Positions 12,591 to 19,249 of a DNA stretch of 19,249 nt are shown piece after piece (position 1 is the stretch's first letter; the number at the start of each line of letters is the position of its first letter). Made by a program: the position numbers and the translations under genes. The stretch is from Dehalococcoidia bacterium. Lineage in GTDB: Bacteria > Chloroflexota > Dehalococcoidia > Tepidiformales > Tepidiformaceae. The stretch covers positions 4,279-23,527 of the forward strand of contig VXRS01000034.1 of assembly GCA_009838385.1 (NCBI GenBank). The letters run 5' to 3'. The notes beneath the pieces were generated by a model. That model searched no databases and had not been told where the DNA came from. It was given only the letters and a program-made list of their open reading frames with translations.

Positions 12591-14981
12591 TTGGAGAACG
12601 CCAGTCAGCCGCCCTCGGGAACCGAATCCAACGAGGACCGTCTCTCCCGCCTCAGCCAGGCCAGCCTCCGGATCAACTCGAGCCTCGACGTGGACACGGC
12701 GCTGCGGGCGGTGATGGAAAGCGCGCGGTCGCTTACGGACGCGTCCCACGCCGTGATCATCACCCTCGACGCCTCGGGGCGGGTGGAGGACCGCCTCGCG
12801 CTGGGCATGGACCCGGGCGAGGTGGAGCGGGTGTGGCAGGCGCCGGAAGGGCGGCAGTTCTTCGACTACCTGAACACCCTGCCGGGTCCGCTGCGGGCGG
12901 GCCCGCTGGAGGAGTTCACGGCGTCGATCGGCCTTGCGGAGTTCCGCTCGCCGGTACCGATCAGCGCCTTTCTGATGGCGCCGATCCTCCAGGGGGGCGT
13001 GCGCGTGGGCAACATGCTGGTGGGAAGCGACGAGCCAGGGCGGCAGTTCAGCCGGAAGGACGAGGAGACGCTGGTGCTGTTCGCCTCCCAGGCGGGGCAG
13101 GCGATCGCCAACGCCCGACAGCACCGCGAGGAGCAGCGGGCGAGGGAAGACCTGGATACGCTGATCGACACGGCGCCGGTGGGGGTGGTGATCCTGGACG
13201 CCGGGACGGGCCTTCCCAGATCCCTCAACCGGGAGGCCCGCAGGATCGTGGACGGCCTGCGCGACCCCGACCAGACGCCCGAGATGCTCCTGCAAGTGGT
13301 GACCTTCCGGCGGGCCAACGGACAGGAGGCGTCGCTTGTGGATTTCCCGCTCTCGAACCTCCTGACCTCGGCAGAAACCATCCGCGCCGAGGAGGTCATC
13401 CTCCAGGTTGCCGACGGCCGGAGCGTGAGGGTGCTGCTCAACGCCACCCCGATCCGCTCAGAGGCGGGCGCGGTCGAGTCGCTGGTGGTCACCTTGCAGG
13501 ATTTGACGGCGGTGGAGGAGGCGGAGCGGCTGCGGACCGACTTCCTGGCCATGGTGAGCCACGAACTGCGGGCGCCCCTCACCTCGATCAAGGGCTCCGC
13601 CGCCACGGTGCTGGATTCGGCGGCGGAGCTCGACACGGCGGTGGTTCAACAGTTCTTCCGCATCATCGAGGACCAGGCCGACCACATGCACCGCCTGGTG
13701 GCGGACTTGCTGGATGTTGCCCGCATCGAGACGGGCACCCTGCCGGTCAGCCCCGAACCGGCGGAGGTGGCCGTGCTGCTGGACCGCGCCAAGAACGTCT
13801 TCAGCAGCACGGGAGCACCGCACAGCCTCGCCATCACCATCGAACCGGACCTGCCCCTGGTACTCGCGGACCGGCGGCGCATCGTCCAGGTTCTCGTCAA
13901 CCTGCTGTCCAACGCCGCCCGGAACTCGCCGGAGTCGTCGAGCATCGAGGTCACCGCAGCGCAGGACGGCGTGCACGTCGCGATCGCGGTGGCCGACGAG
14001 GGCCGCGGCATCCCCACGGAGAGCCTGCCGCAACTCTTCGGCAAGTACTTTGGCATTCAGTCCGAGGAGCAAGAGGACACGGGACTGGGACTGGCCATCT
14101 GCAAGGGGATCGTGGAGGCCCACGGTGGCCGCATCAGGGCCGAGAGCGATGGGGTGGGCCTGGGCGCGCGCTTCACCTTTACGCTCCCTGTGGTCGATGG
14201 GGCCGCTGGCCGCCCCGAGGCGGCGCCGCCCTCACGCGCCAGCCGTTCAACGCGGCGGCCGGAGGGGCAGGCGGCGGAACGTGTCCCCGTCCTCGCGGTG
14301 GACGACGACCCCGAGGCCCTGCGCTACATCAGCGACACCCTGTCCCGATCAGGCTACACGCCTATCGTCACGGCGGATCCGGACGAAGCGCTCGGCCTCC
14401 TGGAGGACAAGAAGCCCGGTCTGGTCCTGCTCGATCTGATGCTGCCCGGCACCGACGGTATCAAGTTGATGGACGACGTGCTGGCGATCGCCGACGTGCC
14501 CGTCATCTTCCTTTCGGCGTACGGACAGGAAGATGTCATCGTGAAAGCCTTCGACAGGGGAGCCGCGGACTACGTGGTCAAGCCCTTCTCGCAGTCGGAG
14601 CTGGCGGCGAGGATCAGGGCGGCGCTTCGCAAGCAGGAGGTATCGGAACCTCCCGAGCCGTATGTGCTGGGAGACCTCACGATCGACTACGAAGAGCGCC
14701 GGGTGACGCTTGCCGGTCGCCTGGTCGAACTGATGGCGATCGAGTACAGAACCCTCCTGGAGCTCTCGGCGAACGCCGGGCGGGTTGTGACGCAGAGGCA
14801 ACTGCTGCAACGAGTCTGGGGCGAGCGGAGCGGCGGCGACGTGCGGCCCATGCGCACCATCGTGAGCAGGCTCCGCCGCAAGCTGGGCGACGACGCCTCC
14901 AACCCGACCTACATCTTCACCGAGCCTCGCGTCGGCTATCGAATGCCCGCAGGGGAAACGCGGGAGCCGGAGCAGACCTAG
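12591..14981 (+). CDS. Single-chain two-component regulator: GAF-PAS-HisKA-HATPase-receiver-winged helix
   Basis: The start chosen is TTG 12591 behind AGAGGTGA, giving 796 aa. Domains in order: GAF (about 18-170), PAS-like (about 178-300), HisKA with the phospho-acceptor H324 in MVSHELRAPLTS, and HATPase_c (about 425-545) with N box LVNLLSNAARNSP, G1 DEGRGI and G2 TGLGLAI. A receiver (about 565-680) follows with AVDDDPEA, phospho-acceptor D615 in LLDLMLPG and K in VVKPFS. Last is an OmpR/PhoB winged helix (about 690-785: RTLLELSANAGRVVTQRQLL ... VSRLRRKLGDD ... GYRMP). No membrane helix is seen, so it senses a cytoplasmic signal and binds DNA itself. Having kinase and DNA-binding output in one chain is uncommon. 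It is divergent from the surface-protein gene, a plausible target along with itself. Confidence 0.92.
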   Translation: MENASQPPSGTESNEDRLSRLSQASLRINSSLDVDTALRAVMESARSLTDASHAVIITLDASGRVEDRLALGMDPGEVERVWQAPEGRQFFDYLNTLPGPLRAGPLEEFTASIGLAEFRSPVPISAFLMAPILQGGVRVGNMLVGSDEPGRQFSRKDEETLVLFASQAGQAIANARQHREEQRAREDLDTLIDTAPVGVVILDAGTGLPRSLNREARRIVDGLRDPDQTPEMLLQVVTFRRANGQEASLVDFPLSNLLTSAETIRAEEVILQVADGRSVRVLLNATPIRSEAGAVESLVVTLQDLTAVEEAERLRTDFLAMVSHELRAPLTSIKGSAATVLDSAAELDTAVVQQFFRIIEDQADHMHRLVADLLDVARIETGTLPVSPEPAEVAVLLDRAKNVFSSTGAPHSLAITIEPDLPLVLADRRRIVQVLVNLLSNAARNSPESSSIEVTAAQDGVHVAIAVADEGRGIPTESLPQLFGKYFGIQSEEQEDTGLGLAICKGIVEAHGGRIRAESDGVGLGARFTFTLPVVDGAAGRPEAAPPSRASRSTRRPEGQAAERVPVLAVDDDPEALRYISDTLSRSGYTPIVTADPDEALGLLEDKKPGLVLLDLMLPGTDGIKLMDDVLAIADVPVIFLSAYGQEDVIVKAFDRGAADYVVKPFSQSELAARIRAALRKQEVSEPPEPYVLGDLTIDYEERRVTLAGRLVELMAIEYRTLLELSANAGRVVTQRQLLQRVWGERSGGDVRPMRTIVSRLRRKLGDDASNPTYIFTEPRVGYRMPAGETREPEQT

Positions 14982-15019
14982 CGAGCAGGACGCCCTCGAC
15001 TCCTGCGTTCCCCTGCTCG
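14982..15019. terminator. Hairpin between convergent genes
   Basis: CGAGCAGG (14982-14989) and CCTGCTCG (15012-15019) are perfect 8-bp arms; alternatively GCAGGA (14985-14990) pairs with TCCTGC (15001-15006). It starts immediately after the kinase stop and lies in the 44-bp gap to the convergent zinc-ribbon gene, so it may serve both. No T-run is seen. Confidence 0.45.
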
Positions 15020-15025
15020 GGCGGG

Positions 15026-15322
15026 TCACCGCTTCCTCCAGTAGTCCTCCCGCTTGCGCGCAGCTTCCTGTTCCAGGAATCCCGGATCCCGCGCTTTCTT
15101 GCGGTACCGATCGGCGTTGGCCTGCTGAATGCGGCCTCGCAGCTCCGGCTTCGTCTCGTACGCTTCGCGCTTCTCGTTGCGGTTGTGCTCGCGGTAGTGG
15201 TCCGTCTTGCGCCAGCAGGCGTAGCAGATGCCGTCCGGCCGCGGAGAGTTCATGCGGGGGGCGCGCGTCTCGTCGCCGCACTCCAGACATGTTGTCCAGA
15301 CCTGACTCCGCTTAGGAGACAA
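15026..15322 (-). CDS. Small zinc-ribbon protein, hypothetical
   Basis: The product is 98 aa from a TTG start at 15322 with GGGAG 8 nt upstream. C12-x2-C15 and C33-x2-C36 (TCLECGDETRAP ... GICYACWRK) form a four-cysteine zinc ribbon. The remaining two thirds is charged and helical, with two loosely repeated segments (REAYETKPELRGRIQQANAD and RYRKKARDPGFLEQEAARKR) and a very basic end. The protein probably binds nucleic acid. Similar small zinc-ribbon proteins are common in phages and mobile elements, which fits its neighbours. No more specific role can be assigned. Confidence 0.75.
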   Translation of the reverse strand: MSPKRSQVWTTCLECGDETRAPRMNSPRPDGICYACWRKTDHYREHNRNEKREAYETKPELRGRIQQANADRYRKKARDPGFLEQEAARKREDYWRKR

Positions 15323-15424
15323 TCACACAACTCCCGCTCTTGGGCAACCACGGGGGAGCGTACGACCAGAGACATTGCTAAAACGTGATTTCTACGGGGG
15401 TTCTATGTGATAACTTATGAAGTC

Positions 15425-15437
15425 CCGCAAAGTGCGG
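15425..15437 (-). terminator. Weak hairpin downstream of the HTH/coiled-coil gene
   Basis: CCGCA (15425-15429) and TGCGG (15433-15437) form a 5-bp stem with a 3-nt loop, 63 bp past the stop at 15500, followed on the minus strand by an AT-richer stretch. It is short, so terminator function is uncertain. The same AT-rich stretch could hold the promoter of the zinc-ribbon gene. Confidence 0.25.
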
Positions 15438-15499
15438 CATTGGTTGACTCCGCTGACGCCGATTCCTTCCCGCTCAAGCCCCTCGCCCTGCCAAGTCAT

Positions 15500-16480
15500 T
15501 CAGCTTGGGGAACCCTGTGACGCTGAGAGCAGCATCACGGAGAAGGCAGCTGCCAGCAGAAGCCCGAAGACGACGGTGCGCCGTATCCAGAGCCGTACCG
15601 TGGCCCACGCCCGCGACCGCCGCCTGTTGGACAACGCCCGCAGGCGCCAGCCGAGGTGGGTGTGCAGTTCGAGGCCCCGCTGGGGGTATGTCGCCGGCGG
15701 GAGTGTCAGGTGGTGCTCCCGCAGCATCGCCACCTCCAGCTCGAGGATGCGTACCTCACGCTTCAGCCACGCCAGCCCCTTCCCCGGACGCTTGTGCTCG
15801 CCCCAGAGCCGCCGCCACTCGTCGACGAGCGGCCAGGCGGCGCCGTAGACCTGCTCGTCATCGGGCTGGGCGTCGCTGGTGACGAGGTCGGGGTACTGAC
15901 GCCGAGTCTTCCTCGCCGGTGCCAGTGGTGCCTTCGGTTCCGCCGAGTCGTGCCCCTGCCGAGGTTCCCCGTGCACCGGCGGCCCTCCCACCACGGGATC
16001 GAGGCCCAGGTCGGCCGCTTCCACCTGGGACTTGCCTTCAGCACCTGCCCCCGACCGTGGGAGTTGTCGCTCTGGCTGCGCCACCCTCTGCCGCTGTGCA
16101 TCGCGCAGGGCCTGGAACCCGGCCACCATGGCCGTCCTGAGACCAGCCAACTCCCCTTCGAGGAGCACCACTCGCTCCTCCAGCCGAGCTACTGCCTCCT
16201 CCTGACCGGAGTTGGTGGCGAGTTCCAGCTCCAGGGCCTTGCGCACCCGCCGGGAGAGCCTCGTCTGCTTCAGGCTGGTGGCCAGTGTCCTGGTGTCAAT
16301 GCCCAGTGCCTCCGCCGTTTCCACACGCCCCCGCTCCTGCACCATTTCATGCAGGAGTGCGACCAGCTTCTTCTCTTGCTGGTCCCGCTCGCTCTCGCTC
16401 CTTTGCGGGCTTCCGCCACCGGCAGCGGCCGACGGGGCCTTCCGCTGTGCTGGCGTACTCCCCCCGGACATCCTCCGCAT
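15500..16480 (-). CDS. HTH/coiled-coil protein with a C-terminal membrane helix, hypothetical
   Basis: The product is 326 aa from ATG 16480, with AAGGA 9 nt upstream; an in-frame ATG at 16471 is an alternative. Residues about 38-85 (KKLVALLHEMVQERGRVETA, then EALGIDTRTLATSLKQTRLS) look like a helix-turn-helix that recognises DNA. Residues about 93-132 form a coiled coil (EEAVARLEERVVLLEGELAG). A Pro/Gly/Ala-rich disordered linker and a second helical segment (EWRRLWGEH ... REVRILELEVAMLREHH) follow. Residues about 302-319 (TVVFGLLLAAAFSVMLLS) form one membrane helix after a basic stretch. The layout suggests a DNA-binding protein tethered to the inner membrane with its C-terminus anchored. 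It is divergent from the replication-relaxation-type gene, so a role in segregation or replication of a mobile element is possible. No named family is recognised. Confidence 0.75.
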   Translation of the reverse strand: MRRMSGGSTPAQRKAPSAAAGGGSPQRSESERDQQEKKLVALLHEMVQERGRVETAEALGIDTRTLATSLKQTRLSRRVRKALELELATNSGQEEAVARLEERVVLLEGELAGLRTAMVAGFQALRDAQRQRVAQPERQLPRSGAGAEGKSQVEAADLGLDPVVGGPPVHGEPRQGHDSAEPKAPLAPARKTRRQYPDLVTSDAQPDDEQVYGAAWPLVDEWRRLWGEHKRPGKGLAWLKREVRILELEVAMLREHHLTLPPATYPQRGLELHTHLGWRLRALSNRRRSRAWATVRLWIRRTVVFGLLLAAAFSVMLLSASQGSPS

Positions 16481-16607
16481 GCAAACTTGTCCTTCCGGGC
16501 GCCGATTGCGCCCTCGTCAGGCGCAACCCGCCCTTTCGAGTCCCTGTTCCCTGATGTCGCCGTAGTTCCCCCGGAAACGCGCGGTTCCATGGGCTCACGA
16601 GGGGCGG

Positions 16608-16619
16608 TGCAAAATTGCA
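16608..16619. promoter_or_regulatory. Small inverted repeat in the divergent control region
   Basis: TGCAA-AA-TTGCA is a perfect 5-bp dyad with a 2-bp spacer. It lies 127 bp upstream of the HTH gene start and 223 bp upstream of the Replic_Relax start, in an otherwise GC-rich stretch. It is a possible operator half of the control region. Confidence 0.3.
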
Positions 16620-16728
16620 ACTCACCTCTCTTCCCTGTACACGTCCGGGGCCCTCACGAGCTGTCCCGGTTCGTGCACAGGCGGGTTTCAGCAGACCACA
16701 TCTCGCGCTCCGTGGGCACGTCCCGGAA

Positions 16729-16769
16729 GGGGGTGCATGCATGTACCCCCAGTGCATACATGTACCCCC
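16729..16769. repeat. Iteron-like repeats in the divergent control region
   Basis: Two 17-bp direct repeats, TGCATGCATGTACCCCC (16734-16750) and TGCATACATGTACCCCC (16753-16769), match at 16 of 17 positions with a 19-bp period. The first is also the right part of a near-perfect 22-bp palindrome beginning with GGGGGTGCATG at 16729 (one mismatched pair). They lie 73 bp upstream of the GTG of the Replic_Relax-type gene. A tandem arrangement at about two helical turns is typical of replication iterons or autoregulatory operators. Confidence 0.7.
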
Positions 16770-16842
16770 TCGCAGGGTGTTCCCTGGAGCGGACAACCGG
16801 CCGCAGACTCGATCACCCGATAGGGGGAGGAGGAGCGGCACG

Positions 16843-18486
16843 GTGAAGCCCGACACCTGCGAGCACGCGTTGCTGAGCCAGCTGGCGGCCACGCCATTCT
16901 GTGACCGGCTCGACCTTGTCGCCCTCAGCTGCTGGTCACAAGGGGCGGTCTACACGGCGACCGCCCGCCTCGAGGAGGAGGGGTTCGCTGCCTCCCTTCC
17001 CCACGCCACCGACCTCATCCCGCCCACGCGCCGCTTCCACCTCACCGCCGCAGGCGTGCGGCGGCTGGCTCTCGAACTGGACCTCGAGGTGGATGAGCTG
17101 CTGGGCGCCCGCCCCATCTCCGCACACTGGCGTCGCCTCCTTCTCGGGCGCCTCGACGCCCTTGCGGTCATCTACCGCCTCGCTGCCACCGTCTCCTCCA
17201 TCGCGCATCCCCTCCGCTTCCGCTGGTACCGGGCCTGGCCCCTGGACACGGCCCTCCTGCTCCCCGACGGTCGCAGCCTTGGCATCATCCGACAGGGGCT
17301 GGCCTCGGACCGCACGGGCTTCTCCAAGCGGCTCCGGAGGCTGTACGAAGGACCCCTACCCGGGGCGATTCTCATGATCGTTCCGGACGAAGTCCGGCTG
17401 CGCCATGCGCGCAGGCTGCTGCGTGGCGCGCCGGTGCCAGTCTTTCTCTCGCTGGAACGGCATGTGGTCGCGTCGGACGCGGACCGCCCCATCTGGCGTT
17501 TGCCCTCGCTCGCAGGTGTGTTGGGGATGAGGGACGCGCTATCCGTCGTCTCCCGGCAGGGCGTAGTGCCGTCGGAGCCGAGGCAGGGTCGGGCGCTCCT
17601 CCCCAGGGGTGCCACACCCGAGGAGCAGCTCTTGCCGTCGCTGCTCAGACCAGCCGAGAAGCGCGCCCTCGACCTCCTCTTCGACTGGCCCTGGATCACC
17701 CTGGGGGATCTGGCGGGGCTGCTGGGCGTCTCCCCGCAGCGGGCGTCTCAGCTTCTGCTCAGTCTGGAGGAGTTCGACGTCGCTTCTCGCACTGTCATCG
17801 CGGGACGCCGCCGGCTCGCCGTCACGGATCGTGGACTGGCCCTCATCGCGCGTCGCGACCGGGCTTCGGTGGGGGCTGTGCGCAAGCGCTGGAGCGCCGC
17901 ACCGATTGAGCCACGTGAGTCGCTCGATTGGCGCGGTGTTTCCGGTTCCCGCAGCCGGCAGCTCCTCCGCAACCTCGAGCACACGGAGGCCGTCCATGGC
18001 TTCGTGGCCGCACTGGCGCGGCAGGCCCGCGAACGTGGCTGGGAGGTGGTCCAACTCGACCCGCCCCAGCGGGCCTCAAGGTACTTCCGCCACGGCGATA
18101 CGCTTCACTCCGTCCAACCCGACGCCTTCGGGATGCTGCGCCGGGACGAGCGCACCTGGCCCTTCTTCCTGGAGTGGGAGCGCCGCGCGGTGCGGCCGGT
18201 CACGATGGCTGCCCGTCTCGCGCCCTACCTGCGCTATTACTCCTCTGAGCGCCCCTTTGAAGACCACGGCGCCTGGCCCTCGGTCCTGGTGGTATTCGAC
18301 GACGAGCTCGCCGAGGTCCACTTCCGGAGGGTGGCGCGAGGGGAGATGGAGCGGACGGGGATCGATGTGCCGCTCTGGGTCTCCCACAGGGCTGAGCTCA
18401 AGGAATCTGGACCGCTGGAACCCAAGGCCTGGCGTCGCCCGGGGAACCCCGCCACCACTGATGCGCCGACAGGTGCTTCGACCTAG
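16843..18486 (+). CDS. Replication-relaxation (Replic_Relax/MobC-like) family protein
   Basis: The start is GTG 16843 after GGGGGAGGAGGAG, 547 aa. The frame is open further upstream to 16615, but that part overlaps the control repeats. Two winged-helix regions are visible: about 8-75 (SQGAVYTATARLEEEGFAAS) and about 272-345 (ITLGDLAGLLGVSPQRASQL). The C-terminal region has a PD-(D/E)xK-like core: HGFVAALARQARERGW, D427 in VQPDAFG, then E444/E446 in FFLEWERR, and LVVFDDE. This matches the family found on actinobacterial and Chloroflexota plasmids and integrative elements, thought to act in replication or conjugative DNA processing. It is longer than usual because of the middle region (about 110-265), which I do not recognise. 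Genuine nuclease activity is not established for the family. Confidence 0.75.
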   Translation: MKPDTCEHALLSQLAATPFCDRLDLVALSCWSQGAVYTATARLEEEGFAASLPHATDLIPPTRRFHLTAAGVRRLALELDLEVDELLGARPISAHWRRLLLGRLDALAVIYRLAATVSSIAHPLRFRWYRAWPLDTALLLPDGRSLGIIRQGLASDRTGFSKRLRRLYEGPLPGAILMIVPDEVRLRHARRLLRGAPVPVFLSLERHVVASDADRPIWRLPSLAGVLGMRDALSVVSRQGVVPSEPRQGRALLPRGATPEEQLLPSLLRPAEKRALDLLFDWPWITLGDLAGLLGVSPQRASQLLLSLEEFDVASRTVIAGRRRLAVTDRGLALIARRDRASVGAVRKRWSAAPIEPRESLDWRGVSGSRSRQLLRNLEHTEAVHGFVAALARQARERGWEVVQLDPPQRASRYFRHGDTLHSVQPDAFGMLRRDERTWPFFLEWERRAVRPVTMAARLAPYLRYYSSERPFEDHGAWPSVLVVFDDELAEVHFRRVARGEMERTGIDVPLWVSHRAELKESGPLEPKAWRRPGNPATTDAPTGAST

Positions 18487-18821
18487 CCTTCAGACGGTTC
18501 CTGAGTTGTTGGCGTTCCGGCTCCCCGACAACGAGCTCATCCCGCGACTGCGGGGGCCACTGGGGCCACTTGGCTTCGGGCAGGCTGCCCGAAGCGTTAC
18601 GACGAGTTGCTATTAGTTACAAACCATCACGGATTTAATTTTCGAAAGTTACGTAGCGGTCATATCTAGGATGGCATACTCCCCAGTGGCTCCGACCCAC
18701 CGTGGCAGGGGTCGAGTTCCTAGAGGTACGCGCTCCAGGTCTTCGAGCGATGGCAGCTGTGTCCTTCCCCGGGTAGCTGCACTTATGAGAAGCACCGCGG
18801 ACCTGGTGATCGAGGTGAGGC
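18487..18821. other. 335-bp intergenic stretch
   Basis: I see no gene here on either strand. It contains two GGGGCCACT copies (18554-18570), the 23-bp dyad listed separately, then an AT-rich stretch at 18609-18665, a sharp composition change that could be a promoter or the border of the mobile segment. The last 150 bp lead into the surface-protein gene. Confidence 0.5.
18573..18595. terminator. 23-bp perfect dyad after the Replic_Relax-type gene
   Basis: GCTTCGGGCAG (18573-18583) and CTGCCCGAAGC (18585-18595) are perfect 11-bp arms around one G. It lies 87 bp past the stop codon. As RNA it would form a strong hairpin, but only GTTACG follows with no T-run, so a recombinase or protein binding site is also possible. 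Confidence 0.5.
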
Positions 18822-19249
18822 ATGCGGAGGCTGGACTTCGGGCTCGGCCTGGTCGCTCTGGCGGCGGTCGTGGCAGCGGTGACCGTGGTCGTCATCTCGT
18901 CGCGAGACTCCACCCCTCAGGCAACGGCACAGGACACGACATCCACGCTGACGGCGGCGGTCTCGCCAGAGGGGTGCGCCAGGGTCACGGCCCAGCTCAC
19001 GAGCGACACATCTACGCCGGAGCCCGCCACCGAGTGGACTTTCTCGACCAACGCGTACGTGAAGCTCACAGCGACGGCCGTGGACGGCTGCACCTTCACC
19101 CGCTGGGAACTCACGTTCGGCGGGAAGCCATTCTTCAACAGCAGTCAGAATCCCTTCCAGTTCCAACTGATTGGCGACATGGTGGTGACCGTCCGCTTCA
19201 CCGGGACACCGGTGATTCCTACTCCTACGCCTACCCCTACCCCTACCCC
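18822..19249 (+). CDS. Membrane-anchored or secreted surface protein, 3' end off the window
   Basis: The start is ATG 18822, with GAGGTGAGG just upstream. 142 residues are visible and no stop, so the gene runs off the right edge. Residues 1-27 (MRRLDFGLGLVALAAVVAAV, then TVVVI) are a signal peptide or N-terminal anchor. Residues about 45-130 resemble the bacterial InlB-B/Flg_new-type beta repeat (AYVKLTATAVDGCTFTRWEL ... NPFQFQLIGDMVVTVRF), with a Cys pair likely to be oxidised outside the cell. From residue 133 a Pro-Thr linker begins, normally leading to another surface domain. The protein is probably on the cell envelope; the function depends on the missing part. Confidence 0.75.
   Translation, partial: MRRLDFGLGLVALAAVVAAVTVVVISSRDSTPQATAQDTTSTLTAAVSPEGCARVTAQLTSDTSTPEPATEWTFSTNAYVKLTATAVDGCTFTRWELTFGGKPFFNSSQNPFQFQLIGDMVVTVRFTGTPVIPTPTPTPTPT
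19218..19249 (+). repeat. 6-bp tandem repeat encoding a Pro-Thr linker
   Basis: CCTACN units encode alternating Pro-Thr, at least five copies, and continue past the window edge. Such linkers separate domains in surface proteins and can vary in length by slippage. Confidence 0.85.

Noticed and set aside
12833..15388. 851-aa plus-strand open frame overlapping the kinase gene
   Set aside because: Gly/Ala/Arg/Pro-rich translation in a shifted frame; the kinase, receiver and winged-helix motifs are all in the other frame.

Overview
The window is high-GC bacterial DNA with short intergenic gaps. I read it as most likely Chloroflexota (Dehalococcoidia/SAR202-like). The evidence is a secreted 739-aa Ig-like protein ending in an 'NLVVWNGADG...SLSNGDAYFVVVD' type C-terminal domain, a Pro-Thr linker protein, a replication-relaxation family protein, and frequent GTG/TTG starts. 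This placement is an inference; an actinobacterial source is not excluded.

Layout. 1-5.5 kb is metabolic and envelope: a truncated tandem-rhodanese sulfurtransferase (minus), a divergent YfbK-type VWA protein (plus), then a minus-strand pair in the order HSL-family esterase and type I Baeyer-Villiger monooxygenase. The pair would turn a ketone into an ester and then hydrolyse it. 5.6-7.7 kb is a visibly lower-GC insert holding two overlapping genes: a PIN + GNAT + PUA/EVE-like fusion protein and a small ASCH protein. A 14-bp exact direct repeat lies on each side. This is the best candidate for an undescribed system, probably an RNA-directed toxin or defence module. 7.7-9.0 kb is accessory debris: a lone HicB, a 57-aa ORF, an RCC1-repeat remnant and several palindromes.

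9.0-15.0 kb is a cell-surface locus. A secreted protein with 12 Asp-Asp-Met triads and a C-terminal membrane anchor, and the large Ig-like (S-layer-like) protein, lie on the minus strand. Divergent from them is a single-chain GAF-PAS-histidine kinase-receiver-winged-helix protein. The 448-bp divergent interval carries three copies of an 18-21 bp direct repeat, a candidate operator.

15.0-18.6 kb looks like part of a mobile or plasmid-derived element: a small zinc-ribbon protein, a helix-turn-helix/coiled-coil protein with a C-terminal membrane helix, and a divergent Replic_Relax-type protein with a PD-(D/E)xK-like core. Iteron-like 17-bp repeats lie between the last two. The window ends inside a membrane-anchored surface protein that enters a Pro-Thr linker.
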